64,000 nucleotides of DNA from Stramonita haemastoma (Eukaryota > Mollusca > Gastropoda > Neogastropoda > Muricidae): the NCBI GenBank assembly GCA_030674155.1, contig CM060335.1, positions 39,638,817-39,702,816 of the forward strand. The letters run 5' to 3'. Both the position numbers and the translations under genes were made by a program. How positions within the stretch are numbered: position 1 is the stretch's first letter; every line of letters begins with the position of its first letter. The notes under the pieces were generated by a model. It had not been told where the DNA came from and made no database searches. It was given only the letters and a program-made list of their open reading frames with translations. Below are positions 11,951 to 24,179 of the stretch, piece by piece.

Positions 11951-12034
11951 TTTTTTAATTGCTTCAAGAACTCATCTCTGCAAGGACTTCTTCATTTCTA
12001 CACAGACTTCTGTATTGCCAGGACTGAAGTCCAC

Positions 12035-12170
12035 GTTCATTGGTTCCCTTCAAGGTATGGTTCTGTCCCTCATGCTCTTCATTCTTTATATATATACATG
12101 ATTTAATTGTATTGGATTTGATACCACCCTGTTGATCAAGTGCCGTGATGACACTGCTGTAGAGGATATA
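12035..12170 (+). pseudogene. Reverse transcriptase palm relic A2
   Basis: GGTTCCCTTCAAGGTATGGT (GSLQGMV) followed by CCCTCATGCTCTTCATTCTT and, after the TATATATATA stretch, CCGTGATGACACTGCTGTAG. Confidence 0.5.
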
Positions 12171-12379
12171 TGAAACTGAAGCTGTGTGTATTGTGAACAA
12201 GTTGAGGAGTTCTCTTTGAATAGAAAAGTTGTGATCTTTTCATGAAACTGAAGCTGTGTGTATTGTGAACAAGTTGAGGAGTTCTCTTTGAACAGAAAAG
12301 TTGTGATCTTTTCCCTGCTCTTCAGCTAGAGCTCTGAGGTTTACCAATGGTGAGATTTTTGCAAATACAACTCTGTTTT

Positions 12380-12755
12380 TCCCTCCACCACTAAGGTAGA
12401 AGCATTTTGACTTTGGGGATTTCTGTTGGATATTGAATCTGTCACTTGCATTTTGACTTTGGGGATACTGTTGGATATTGAACCTGTCACTTTCGCCAGG
12501 ACAGTCAGGAGGAACCTCCCTGTTCTTCCATATTTCCAGCTGTCATGGATTCTTTTGATGTGCACAAGACCGTAAGAACACTGGTCTGACTGGTTTAGAG
12601 TCTTCAGAAAGACTTGGTATTTATTTTTTATTTAAACGTCAAACTGAGAAGCAAGGGCAAGGTTTATATTTAGAATTGAACCCAGAACCTCATGGTTTGC
12701 TTGTTAGGCAGGTGGACATCTGAACCATTCTGCCACCATCCTCCTTAAAATGTAA
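12380..12755 (-). mobile_element. S6 SINE-like element in module B, unit 2
   Basis: Same position and orientation as in unit 1. It contains a private duplication: TTTGACTTTGGGGAT through the ACCTGTCAC-like end appears twice at about 12,405-12,495. Confidence 0.6.
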
Positions 12756-13119
12756 TGTTCTGGCTAAAATTTTGCAGACTGTAAAAGTAGTCTGCATGAA
12801 GTCGTGATGCATTAATGTTATACTGTGTCCTGTGATGATTTGATTCATTTTGGATTTTAAAAAAAAACCCTGATTTCTTTACAGAATTTTATCTTGCTCA
12901 TGAGCTATTTCAGTTTCTCTTTTGAGATAATACTCTCTTCCTTTTTGTGTCTTCAACAGAAATTCATCATCACCAAAACTTCACCATCGCCCAAATGTGA
13001 TCATCCCCAGGACTTCAGTTTTCCTTGCCAGGACTTCAGTCTTCATCATCACCAAGACTTGAACATCACCAGAATGGGCACTCTTCAACATCAGCAGGTC
13101 TGGAAAAGTGGACTTTAAC

Positions 13120-13230
13120 TGCTCCCTGCAAGGTATGGTTCTACCATCTTCATTTTTACTACAGTTTAAACAGTACTGGATCTGATACCACACTGAAGTA
13201 CCTTGATGACACTGCTCTTGGAGGTTAATA
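13120..13230 (+). pseudogene. Reverse transcriptase palm relic C2
   Basis: CTCCCTGCAAGGTATGGTTC then LKYLDDTALGG ending in a stop. About 12 bp shorter than C0 between the motifs. Confidence 0.5.
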
Positions 13231-13599
13231 AAATCAATGTTGTGTATATTCTGAAGAAGTTAAACTTTCTACATATGGATAGGTAAAAAAAGTGTCTCAT
13301 ATAGATAGAAATGTACTGAATAAAATTGTAAAAATATGTAGGGAGATAGTAGACTGCATGAAGTCAGGATATATTAATGTTAATACTGTACAATGTTCTG
13401 TGACGATTTATTTCTATTTCTTCTTGATGCCATTTTATTCATTTCTTTTTGATTGCCATGCTTATAAGCTGCTCCTGTTTTCTTTTTTGAGATAATGATG
13501 TATTCTTTTTTTTGTGTGTGTGCAGAAACTCATCACCACAAGAACTTTTCTCATCTCTTGGACTTCTGTCATCATCATTGCCTGAACTACATCCTCCTC

Positions 13600-13800
13600 C
13601 GGACTTCATCAACACCAGGACTTCATCAACACCAGGACTTCATCAACACCAGGACTTCATCAACACCAGAACTTCATCAACACTTCAACACCAGGACTTC
13701 ATCAACACCAGGACTTCATCATCACTTCATCATCACCAGCACTTCACCAACACCAGCACTTCATCAACACCAGCACTTCATCAACACCAGGACTTCAGAA
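13600..13800 (+). repeat. Module E array, unit 2 (short)
   Basis: About ten copies of the 17-bp unit, ending in CACCAGCACTTCACCAACAC variants before the AGAAGTCAACTTTACTTGTT junction shared by all E modules. Confidence 0.85.
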
Positions 13801-13809
13801 GTCAACTTT

Positions 13810-13935
13810 ACTTGTTCCCTTCAAGGCAAGGTTCTATCACCCATTGTATTCATTTTTCATGCAAATGTCAAGTCTGTATTGGATCTACTAGCACTGTGTG
13901 CTGAAGTTCTGTGATGATACTGCTCTGGGAAATTT
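13810..13935 (+). pseudogene. Reverse transcriptase palm relic E2
   Basis: SLQGKVLSPIVFIFHANVKS, with motif C as KFCDDTALG in the next frame, as in E0. Confidence 0.52.
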
Positions 13936-14254
13936 ACAGTATGTATATTCTCAAGTTGGGGTTTTGGGGGTGGTGGTGTTCAAATGTAGAGATTAAAATT
14001 GTAAAAAAACTTTAGCCACATAGTGGATAGAGTGATGGTCATGATTCATTAGTGAAGTTTTGTACTGTTTTCTGGGATGATTTCTTTCTTGATATTTTTA
14101 ACTAATTTATTTTTGAATAGTATGTTCATCACCTACACAGACTTGTCTTTTTTTTAATGTCATTTTATGCTTTTCTTTTTAATTGCCTCGCTCATAAGCT
14201 GCTCCATTTGTCTCTTTTCAGATAATGATGTTTTCTTATTTGCTTATTTGCAAG

Positions 14255-14850
14255 AATTTCCATCATCACCAGGACTTCAGTCTTCATCATCACAGGACTT
14301 CAGTCTTCATCATCACCAGAACTTCAGTCTTCATCATCATCATCAGGACTTCAGTCTTCATCATTACCAGGATTTCAGTCTTCATCATCATCACCAGGAT
14401 TTCAGTCTTCATCATCACCAGGATTTCAGTCTTCAACATCACCAGGATTTCAGTCTTCATCACCACCAGGATTTCAGTCTTCATCACCACCAGGACTTCA
14501 TCATCACCAGGACCTCAGTCTTCATCATCATCACCGGGACTTCAGTCTTCATCATCATCACCGGGACTTCAGTCTTCATCATCATCACCAGGATTTCAGT
14601 CTTCGACATCACCAGGATTTCAGTCTTCATCATCACCAGGACTTCAACATCACCAGGACTTCAGTCTTCATCATCATCACCAGGACTCCAGTCTTCATCA
14701 TTACCAGGACTTCAGTCTTCATCATCACCAGGACTTTAGTCTTCATCATCACCAGAACTTCAGTCTTCATCATCACCAGGACTTCAGTCTTCATCATCAC
14801 CAGGACTTCAGTCTTCATCATCACCAGGATTTCAGTCTTCAGTGTTTTAT
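14255..14850 (+). repeat. Module G array, unit 2 (expanded)
   Basis: About 24 copies with 24-bp and 27-bp versions (an extra CAT in CATCATCATCACC) and GGATTTCAG/GGACTTCAG alternation, the longest G array in the window. Confidence 0.85.
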
Positions 14851-15219
14851 GCAGCACTCATGTTTCTGTTGTAAAACCAGCTCCGCAGTTGCTGATCTAC
14901 ATGCTTCTTCAAAGCAGAATGCTCCTGTCTTAATGATTGAACATCATTTTGAGTGGATATTTTGTTGTATGTTTTTTGTAAGCCTGCTGTTTGGTACAGG
15001 ACAATAATAATGTATGGAGTTTCTATAGTGCTGAATATCGTATACTATAAGCACTTACATACAAATAATTTTTTATCTCGTTGAATTAAAAAAATTTTTT
15101 TAATACATTGTTTTGAATGAGTGTTTATCTAGGTGACATGAATATTGGATGTCAGAAAATCAAAATAGAAGAAAAAAGTGGGAAAAGAGAAGAGAATGGA
15201 GGACCCACCAATAAGGGGA

Positions 15220-15600
15220 AAAGCAAAGGTGGTTGGAGGCCCCATGTGGGGAAAAGAAAAGGTGGTTAGAGGCCCCAGAAAAAAAAGAATGGGGGGAAAA
15301 GAAAAGGTGGTTGGAGGCCCCAGAAAAAAAAGAATTAAAAAAATAATGTGGGGAAAAGAAAAGGTGGTTGGAGGCCCCAGAAAAAAAAGAATGTGGGGAA
15401 AAGAAAAGGTGGTTGGAGGCCCCAGAAAAAAAAGAATTAAAGAAAAAAATTTGGGGAAAAGAAAAGGTGGTTAGAGACCCCAGAAAAAAAAGAAAAAAAA
15501 AAGTGGGGAAAAGAAAAGGTGGTTGGAGTCCCCAGAAAAAAAAAAATGTGGGGAAAAGAAAAGGTGGTTGGAGGCCCCACCAAAAAAAAGAAAAAAAAAA
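15220..15600 (+). repeat. Module H purine array, unit 2
   Basis: About nine copies with AAAAAAAAGAAT spacers, ending in a long A/G tract before the AGTACATTTGAGTGTGTG junction also present in unit 0. Confidence 0.88.
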
Positions 15601-15759
15601 GAAAAGAAGTACATTTGAGTGTGTGTGTGTGGAAGTCGCCATTATTACTTTTTATTTCAAAGTCTTAGATAACGACTTAAATCATAAAATCTGTTCAGAT
15701 GTCCATTGAAAAAACAACATGGTCTTGATATAGCAGTATTCTCTGTGTTGCTGGCTGAT

Positions 15760-15990
15760 AATGTGTGTATTGATGTATCCCTGACAGATGTTACATCCAC
15801 TGGGAGATTTAGAAGATATACAAGTGGAATAAATAATGTGTGTATTGATGTATCCCTGATAGATGTTACATCCACTGGGAGATTTAGAAGATATACAAGT
15901 GGAGTAAATAATGTGTGTATTGATGTATCCATGATAGATGTTACATCCACTGGGAGATTTAGAAGATACACAAGTGGAGTAAATGGATAA
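15760..15990 (+). repeat. Module I 75-bp repeat, unit 2 (3 copies)
   Basis: Three intact in-frame copies, as in unit 0 in number but closer to unit 1 in sequence. Copy number therefore varies 3/9/3 between adjacent macro-units. Confidence 0.9.
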
Positions 15991-16327
15991 AATGTGCATA
16001 TACGTGATGGATTGCAGAACATGATGTGAATATGAATATTGCAAAGTGCAAAATGTGTTGTGAGTAGCAGGTGTTTGTCTGTGTGTACATGGAATGTGTT
16101 TCCTTTTTTGTTTTTGTTTTGTTCCATTTTTACTGAGGAAGGGGGTAAATATTTATATATTTTTTATACCATCAACTTGTTTTTCATAGCCTGGACTGGA
16201 TATATGTAATTTGTGATAGCAGCGCCAAAGTTTTTAGTATTTGTATGATTTTGTAATGTAACTTTAAAATTACCATCACTTGTGTGTATGATGTTTTTAG
16301 TGGAAAAGCAGTTACCTAAGTAGCGAG

Positions 16328-16622
16328 TAGCCGCCGCTGTAGTCTAGTGGTTAGGGCGTTGGACTTGTAATCTAAAGGTTACGGGGTCGATCCCAGCTTT
16401 CCGCTATGGCGTTGTGCCCTTGGAAAAGGCACTTTACGGCTATTTTCTCACCCCACCCAGGTGTAAAACGGGTACCAACCTTGAGTTGGGGGTTAACCCT
16501 GCGATAGACTGGCGTCCTATCCAGGGGGGAGTCTATGACTCTCAGTCGCTTAACGCCACAGAAACCGGGATAAGCACCGGCCTGATGAGCCTTAGGCTCG
16601 GGACAGACTTTAACTTTAACTT
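16328..16622 (+). mobile_element. S1 tRNA-derived SINE in module J, unit 2
   Basis: The head GCCGCCGCTGTAGTCTAGTG plus GGTTACGGGGTCGATCCC matches pol III A and B boxes. The body includes GCCCTTGGAAAAGGCACTTT and GGTGTAAAACGGGTACCAAC, and the tail is CTTTAACTTTAACTTA. The 10-bp duplication AAGTAGCGAG flanks it (16,318-16,327 and 16,623-16,632). Confidence 0.88.
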
Positions 16623-17364
16623 AAGTAGCGAGTGCTTTATCAGGCATTTTGATCAGACTGGATTTTTGTCTTTAATATTACAGTTGAGAAATGATGTTTG
16701 TTGTGATGTGTTGAAAAAAGATGGTGGTTCTGAAGTAAGGGTTGATGTGGGCATGAACAGAATGAACTGTGTTGTGGGCATGAACAGAATGAACTGTTGT
16801 GGGCATGAACAAAATGAACTGTTGTGGGCATGAACAGAATGAACTGTGATGTGGGCATGAACAGAATGAATTGTGGGCATGAACAAAATGAACTGTGTTG
16901 TGGGCAAATCCTTGCTGTGGCCATAAGACTGATAATGCCATGGCAGATTGGACTGCAACACAGATGTGAAAGCAGCATGAATTTTGGGTATGGTTTTGTG
17001 TGTGGAATTGGCAGTTAGCTGACCAGTGGGTACTGTATGGTTTTCAGTTTGTATTGATGTGTGTGTGTGAGAGGGAGGAAGCAAATCTGTGCACAAGGGT
17101 TATCACAGATTCTCACGGACATGTTGCCATGACATATTTGAAGCGACACTCTTGGTTTTGGTTTCAAATAAACACCACAGTTGCTTCTTCAAAACAAAAT
17201 GCTCCTGTCTTAATGCTGCTGCTTCAGTTTGCATCAGGGTTTATTTTTTTATATTTTTGTTTTGAGTCCTGTTACTTGGTACATGGTACATCACTTAGTT
17301 TGATTGTTTTGTTTTTTTATTATTGCTTTTTGAATGAGTGTGTATGTAGGTGACAGAAATTGGG

Positions 17365-17740
17365 ATGTGAGAAACTGAAACTAGAAAGGAAAGTTGGAAA
17401 AGAGGAGATTGAAGGACCCAACAAAAAATAATTTTAAAAATGGGGAAAAGAAAAGGTTTGGAGATTGGAGAACCCATCAAAAGACAAAAATAAACCAAAA
17501 GAAAAGGGGGAGAAGAAAAGGTGGTTTGAGGCTCCACACATAGAAAGAAAAGAAAAGAAAATAACAAAAAAACAAAACAAAAAACAAAACAAACAAACAA
17601 AAAAGGGGGAAAAGAAAAGGTGGTTGGAGGCCCCACACATAAAAAGAAAAAAGATTTTTAAAAAAGCCAAAACAAAAAAGAAGAGAAAAAGAAAATATGG
17701 GGAAAAAAGAGGAAGTTAGACGCCTCGCAAAAAGTGTCTG
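17365..17740 (+). repeat. Module K purine tract, unit 2
   Basis: Four degenerate copies with AACAAAACAAAA spacers. GTGGTTTGAGGCTCCACACAT and GTGGTTGGAGGCCCCACACAT show the link to module H. Confidence 0.7.
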
Positions 17741-17944
17741 ATTCAGTGTGTTTTGGTCGCCAAATGTATATTTTGTATTGAGTTTGAAATTCATATTTCA
17801 GATCATAAGTATGGTAGCTTGTCCATTGAAAAAAAAAATCAGGGTCTTGCAATGGCTGCGTAGTTGACGTTTCTGGCTAAAAATCTGTGTATTGATCTAT
17901 TACTGACAGAGTTTACATCCGCTGAGAAATTCAGGCCTTTATTG

Positions 17945-18345
17945 TTGTGAGGACTTATTTGCTGCAAGGATTTCTTCATCATTGCAAGGACTCATTCATC
18001 ACTGCAGCCTTGTTGATTAATGCAAGGACTTCTATGTTGCTGCAAGAGTTTTTCCTCTCTACAAGGACTTGTTCTTTGCCACAAGGACTTCTTCATTGCT
18101 GAAAGGACTTCTTCATCTCTACAAGGACTTCTTCATCACTGCAAGGACTTCTTCATCACTGCAAGGATTTCTTCACTGCCACAAGGACTTCTTCATCACT
18201 ACAAGGACTTCTTTGCTGAAAGGACTTGTTCATCGCCACAAGGACTTCTTCACTGCTGAAAGGACTTCTTCATTGCCGAAAGGACTTCTTCATTGTGGAA
18301 AAGATGTCTTCATTATTGCAAGGACTTCATCATTACAAACACTTT
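17945..18345 (+). repeat. Module A array, unit 3
   Basis: About 20 copies, nearly collinear with the unit 1 array. It stays open in one frame straight into the A3 reverse transcriptase relic, forming a 165-codon open stretch (18,069-18,566). Confidence 0.85.
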
Positions 18346-18434
18346 TTTTTAAATTGCTTCAAGAATCTCATCTCTGCAAGGACTTTTTCATTTCTACACA
18401 GACATCTTTTTTGCCAGGACTGAAGTCCACATTC

Positions 18435-18566
18435 ATTGGTTCCCTTCAAGGTATGGTTCTGTCGCTTGTGCTCTTCATTCTTTATATATATATACGTGAT
18501 TTAATTGGATTTGATACCACCCTGTTGATCAAGTGCCCTGATGACACTGCTGTTGAGGATATATGA
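18435..18566 (+). pseudogene. Reverse transcriptase palm relic A3 (both motifs in one frame)
   Basis: This is the best preserved relic. A single open frame runs FIGSLQGMVLSLVLFILYI, then about twenty residues, then IKCPDDTAVEDI and a stop. From Q of motif B to the first D of motif C is about 31 residues, the spacing normal for non-LTR reverse transcriptases. It is far too short to be active: motif A and the remaining palm, fingers and thumb are absent, and the first position of the xxDD motif is C-P instead of Y/F-A. Confidence 0.62.
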
Positions 18567-18774
18567 AACTGAAGCTGTGTGTATTGTGAACAAGTTGAGG
18601 AGTTCTCTATGAATAGAAATGTTGTGATCTTTTCATGAAACTGAAGCTGTGTGTATTGTGAACAAGTTGAGGAGTTCTCTATGAATAGAAATGTTGTGAT
18701 CTTTTACCAGTTCTTCAGCTAGAGGTCTGAGGTTTACCAATGGTGAGAGTTTTGCAAATGCAACCGTTCCCCCC

Positions 18775-19085
18775 CCACTAATGTAGAAGCATTTTGACTT
18801 TGGGGATACTGTTGGATATTGAACCTGTCACTTTGCCAGGACAGTCAGGAGGAACCTCCCTGTTCTTCCAGATTTTCAGCTGTCATGGATTCTTTTGATG
18901 TGCACAAGACCATAAGAACACTGGTATGACTGGTTCAGAGTCTTAAGAAAGACTTGGCATATATCTTTTATTAGAACGTCAAACTGAGAAGCAAGGGCAA
19001 GGCTTAGAATTGAACCTGGAACCTCACAGTTTGCTTGTTAGGCAGGTGGACATCTGAAGCATTCTGCCACCATCCTTCTGAAATG
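18775..19085 (-). mobile_element. S6 SINE-like element in module B, unit 3
   Basis: Same element as in units 1 and 2, with a short C tract (CCCCCCC) at its tail and without the internal duplication of unit 2. Confidence 0.6.
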
Positions 19086-19529
19086 TTCCGACTAAAATTT
19101 TGCAGAATGTAACTCAAAAGTAGTCTGCATGAAGTCGTGATGCATTAATGTTATACTGTGCTGTGTTCTTTGATGATTTGATTATTCCTTTTTTTATTTA
19201 CAGAAATTGATTTCTTTACAGAACTTAATCTCGCTTGTGAACTAGTCCCGTTTCTCTATAGAGATAATACTCTATTTCTTTCTTTTTTAATTAAGATTAT
19301 TTTGATATATTTTTCTTTCTTTCTTTCTTTTTTTATTTTTTACTCTCTTCCTTTTTGTGTCTTTAACAGAAACTCATCATCACAAGAACTTCACCATCGC
19401 CCAAATTGGATCATCCCCAGGACTTCAGTTTTCCTTGCCAGGACTTCAGTCTTCATCATCACCAAGACTTGAACATCACCAGAATGGGCACTCTTCAACA
19501 TCAGCAGGTCTTGAAAAGTGGACTTTAAC

Positions 19530-19640
19530 TGCTCCCTGCAAGGTAAGGTTCTACCATCTTCATTTTTAATACAGTTTAAAGTGTACTGGATCTGATACCA
19601 CACTGAAGTACCTTGATGACACTGCTCTTGGAGGTTAATA
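19530..19640 (+). pseudogene. Reverse transcriptase palm relic C3
   Basis: GCTCCCTGCAAGGTAAGGTT followed by AAGTACCTTGATGACACTGC. Near-identical to C2. Confidence 0.48.
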
Positions 19641-19744
19641 AAATCGATGTTGTGTATATTCTGAAGAAGTTGAACTTTATATATAGAAATGTAAAGAAAA
19701 GTGTCCCATATAGATAGAAATGTACTGAATAAAATTGTAAAAAA

Positions 19745-20065
19745 AATATGTAGGGAGAAAGTAGACTGTATGAAGTCAGGATATATTAATGTTAATACTG
19801 TACAATGCTCTATGATGATTTATTTCTATGTAGGGAGATAGTGGACTGCATGAAGTCAGGGTATATTAATGTTAATACTGTACAATGTTCTGTGATGATT
19901 TATTTCTCTGTAGGGAGTAGACTGCATGAAGTCAGGATATATTAATGTTAATACTGTACAATGTTCTGTGACGATTTATTTCTATGTAGGGAGATAGTAT
20001 ACTGCATGAAGTCAGGATATATTAATGTTAATGCTGTACAATGTTCTGTGACGAGTTATTTCTAT
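19745..20065 (+). repeat. About 80-bp tandem repeat, 4 copies, unit 3 only
   Basis: Each copy runs from TATGTAGGGAGA through ACTGCATGAAGTCAGGATAT to TTCTGTGATGATTTATTTC. The other units have one copy of this spacer, so this is a local duplication in module D. Confidence 0.8.
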
Positions 20066-20244
20066 TTCTTTGTGATGCCATTTCATTCATCTCTTTTTGA
20101 TTGCCTTGCTTAGAAGCTGCTCCTATTTTCTCTTTTGAGATAATGATGTATTCTTTTTTGTTTTTTGTGTGCAGAATCTCATCACCACAAGAACTTTTAT
20201 TATCTCTTGGACTTCAGTCATCATCATTGCCTGAACTATATCAT

Positions 20245-20310
20245 CCTCCAGACTTGATCAACACCAGGACTCGATCAACACCAGGATTTCATCAACACCA
20301 GGACTTCAGA
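20245..20310 (+). repeat. Module E array, unit 3 (minimal)
   Basis: Only three to four copies remain (ACCAGGACTCGATCAAC and ACCAGGATTTCATCAAC) between the usual TCATCATTGCCTGAACTA lead and the AGAAGTCAACTTTTACTTG exit. It may resemble the pre-expansion state. Confidence 0.75.
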
Positions 20311-20319
20311 AGTCAACTT

Positions 20320-20945
<626 letters not shown>

Positions 20946-21119
20946 GACTGACATTGTGTGTATTTTGAACAAGTTGGAGGATTACTCTTTTGACGATTTG
21001 TCTCTTTTTTCTGGATTTTTTTCATGCATTTATTATTTTCTTAAAGGGCTTGGTCATTAGCTACACACACCTATATGTTTTAAAATAATGAAGTATTTGT
21101 ATTTATATCTGTGCCAGAT

Positions 21120-21320
21120 CTTCTTCACCATTGCCTGAAGGACTTCCACAAGACCATGAGGACTTCTTCATCACTGCAATGACTTCTTCATCACTGCAAT
21201 GACTTCTTCATCACTGCAATGACTTCTTCATCACTGCAAGGACTTCTTCATCACTGCAAGGACTTCTTCATCACTGCAAGGACTTCTTCATTGCTGCAAG
21301 GTCATCATTATTGTCAGAAC
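21120..21320 (+). repeat. Small A-type array, remnant
   Basis: About ten copies of CTTCTTCATCACTGCAA(G/T)GA, more homogeneous than the other A arrays. It is followed by TGGTTCCCTGCAAGGTACAG, the last recognisable motif B-like relic, with no motif C found after it. Confidence 0.8.
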
Positions 21321-21489
21321 TTCAAAAAAGTCATTTACTGGTTCCCTGCAAGGTACAGATCTGTCAACTTCTTTTTACATTTTTTTTTTTTATACAAATG
21401 AATAATGTACAGGAATTTTCTTTGTTCTCTGGGTAGAGCCCCAAGGTGGTGAGATTTTGTGTATACAACCTAAGGTAGCTGCATTCAGG

Positions 21490-21920
21490 GCTCAAAGATG
21501 ACGTATAAGCACACCAGTGTGCATGCATTTAAAAAGAAAAATTGTCATTTGTTTCTACCAGCATGCCTGGTCTACTCTTCCAAAAGGTGGAATGGGCTTT
21601 GATGTGTGCGCAAGGTGTTATGTGTTCATACAGGGAACTTCAAGTTATAGTCTCGTGTGAAGGAATTTCAGGGGAGTGAAGTTGGTACTGATGTTAACTC
21701 TAGGGAAAAGTTTTGTTGAATTGGTGTTTTGGTGGTGGGTCCAGTCTATGCCATCACGTTGTGAGTTCAACGTTTTGACCACTAGGCTTGTGGAGAGAAC
21801 GAGTCAGTACTGATGTTAACTCCAGGGCAAAATCCCTAAACATGCATCTCTGTGGTGGCCTGACCCCAGACCATCAGATCACATGTGCAACCCTCTGATC
21901 ACTAGGCTATCCTGCCCCTC
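21490..21920 (-). mobile_element. S2-like SINE pair, truncated
   Basis: On the minus strand two head regions (CACTAGGC and ATAGCCTAGTGATCAGAGGG) each precede a GGAGTTAACATCAGTACTGAC-type body. A body piece with ATGTGTGCGCAAGGTGTTAT follows. Diverged from the copies in the NALCN introns. Confidence 0.55.
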
Positions 21921-22529
21921 AGATCTTATGTTTATATGCATTTTTATGAAAACATCGCTATAAAAAAAAAAAAAGAGGGTTTTTTAATTCTTGAGACACT
22001 AATGCCGTATTGCACCATTTTCTGTGAAGATCGTTTATATCTTAAAAACTATGTAATTCTTTATGATTATGAAGATAGATTTTTTGTCTGTTTTGAGATA
22101 TGATATTTTACTTTTTTGTTTATCATCCTCAGGACTTCAAAACTTCATGATCGCCAGAGATATTTGCCAAGTCTTCAATATCTGCATCATCACCAAGATT
22201 TCATCAAGGCCAGGATTTCATCATCTCAAGACTTCATCATCATCATCAATGCAAATGCTACATTAACGCAAGACTCATCAGTGCAAAGACTTCATCATCA
22301 ACACAAAGAATCCATAATCACTGGGACTTCTTCAACAAAAAGATTTCATCATTGTTAAGAGTTCAAATACAAGAAGACATCATCAGTGTTGGGACTTAAA
22401 AATCATCACCAAAATATCTCTACTAGACTTTCATTGTCGCTTAGAATACTGTGCATGGTCATGATATCGGGAGCTTTTCATTATGATGATTTCTTCAGCA
22501 CCAGGACTGTCTTTGCCTTTTTTTTTGCC

Positions 22530-23250
22530 AGGAAGAAAAATCCCCACCCCCACCCAGCTCCCAAAGAAAAAAACAGTAAAATAATATTGAACAAAAATAG
22601 GTAGGAAGCCTTACAACAACAACAAAGAATGCCCCTCCCCCCAAAAAAAACAACTATACCCCATCCCCCAACAAAAGAACTATCCCCCCCCCCCCTCACT
22701 TGCCACCCTTGAAACAAAGAAAGTTGGAACCATCCAAGAAGACAGAAAGAGAATAATAATGTTTTTACTGTATGTATGTAATGTACCTTTCATCTTTTTT
22801 TAAGATTGAAGTTTATAAGGCCATTGAAAATATAATTCAGTCTCAATAAAGGGTAAAATGGGGGGGAAAAAACCACCTCAAAATATGCTGCACAATTTTA
22901 AGTATAATATTTATAATATTTGTAAATATGCATTGTATTTTTTTTGCTGTTTTCATGGTTTATTATGCTTTCGAAATGAAATTCAGATCAGATTTATATG
23001 CTGTCGAGATTGGAAACAACCAGGGCTGATAAATATTAGTGCTGGTATGCCATAGCCTGTTTTACAACAGCACAAGGTGTTGTTGACATAACCATACAAT
23101 GGTATCCACCAAGGCCAACACAACAAAGGGGTGTGTGTATGCTGTTTTTTGTTTCCTGTGGAAAATATAGACCTGGTGATGGGTAGGAAAAGTGTGTGTG
23201 CGCATAAAATGTGTGTGTTAAGTACAGTGCACCTGTTTGAAAATGTTGTC
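22530..23250. other. No gene seen; AT-rich with C and A tracts
   Basis: Short C and A homopolymers to about 22,700, then AT-rich text. A plus-strand AATAAA is at about 22,845 (TCTCAATAAAGGG). I see no coding potential. Confidence 0.6.
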
Positions 23251-23254
23251 AGCC

Positions 23255-23470
23255 ATTTCTATCAGTGTGAAATGACCTTCTCTGAAAGGCAGAACTATTT
23301 TTGAACATAGGTGCAAGATGTTCTGCATGCATGATCCTATCAAAAGAGGGCATGGAATCAGTAAGTTAACTAAGGGGAAAACCCCCTAAACCAGGTGCCT
23401 TTGTGGTGGCCAAAACCGAGGCCGTCAGATCATAAGCACAAGGCTTTAACCACTTAATTTTCCTTCCCTG
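23255..23470 (-). mobile_element. S2-like SINE, diverged
   Basis: GCAAGATGTTCTGCATGCAT and AGTTAACTAAGGGGAAAACC resemble the reverse of the S2 body. A head with GTTAAAGCCTTGTGCTTATG lies at the right end. Confidence 0.5.
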
Positions 23471-23734
23471 AGAACAACATGATTATCAGCTAGATGGTGT
23501 TAGGGATGTGTGTGTGCGTGCGTGCGTGCTTGGTGAAGGGGTGGGTGAGCATTATATCATGATTTTGTAGGACAGTAATTCAAGGGAAAGGGGTATTTGA
23601 GGGAGGGGGAAGGATATTATAGATTCACATCAGTAATTAAGGGAAAATTATATATAAGGTTTGAGAAAATGATTCATGTCACATTTGATCTTTTCTTTTT
23701 TTTGATAGATTTTTTCTTGTAAACTTTTCTTGTT

Positions 23735-23905
23735 TTATTTATTCTTTTATATCAAGGATAATGAAATAAGCACTTATGTGCTTTTTTACATCCAGTCCCC
23801 ATGTGTATGCAGTTTTGTCAATCTTGTCATCTGTTCCCACCGGCACACAATGGCCTACTCACGAAAAGCAGAACAGGATTTAACATGTGTGCAAGATGTT
23901 CTGCC
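23735..23905 (-). mobile_element. S2 SINE 3' part
   Basis: Reverse of the S2 body and tail: ATATCAAGGATAATGAAATA, CATCCAGTCCCCATGTGTAT, CCCACCGGCACACAATGGCC and GTGTGCAAGATGTTCTGC. It abuts an S6 copy. Confidence 0.7.
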
Positions 23906-23924
23906 AGAGCCACATTCCAACTTC

Positions 23925-24175
23925 AGGGGTACAGTTGAGAATTAAATCTACCAATTTTGCCAGGACAGGATTTATCTCCCAGTTTTTTTTCTGATTTCCA
24001 ACTGTCATGGGCTCATTTGATGTGCACAAGTCTGTAAGAACATGGGTGTGACTTGTTAGTCTCATCTGAAAAACGTGACATTCATTTTTATTTTACTGTA
24101 AAAATTGGAAGAAAGAGGAAGGCTGTTTGATTGTCTAGCAGGTGAATGTCTAAACCGTTCCTGCCACGTTCCTTA
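23925..24175 (-). mobile_element. S6-like SINE, isolated copy
   Basis: TGCCAGGACAGGATTTATCT, CCAACTGTCATGGGCTCATT and TAGCAGGTGAATGTCTAAAC match the module B element but more distantly. This shows S6 is dispersed, not only a satellite component. Confidence 0.5.
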
Positions 24176-24179
24176 TCAA

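Larger units (their letters stand above)
11265..17940 (+). repeat. Macrosatellite unit 2
   Basis: It has the same module order as unit 1 but without the 7.5-kb-type array. It differs by an expanded A array (11,275-11,950), a short E array (13,600-13,800), a long G array (14,255-14,850), only three I repeats (15,760-15,990), and an S1 SINE inside J. A roughly 75-bp stretch (tgaaactgaagctgtgtgta...) is doubled at 12,165-12,310, a feature shared with unit 3 but not unit 1. Confidence 0.85.

Noticed and set aside
14225..15007. 260-codon open stretch across the G array of unit 2
   Set aside because: A 24/27-bp tandem repeat keeps frames open on both strands; it switches frame at the 27-bp variants with no change in character.
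16330..16395. Functional tRNA gene
   Set aside because: The A and B boxes belong to the S1 SINE head; the same sequence recurs seven times with the same body and tail, and the cloverleaf arms do not pair well.
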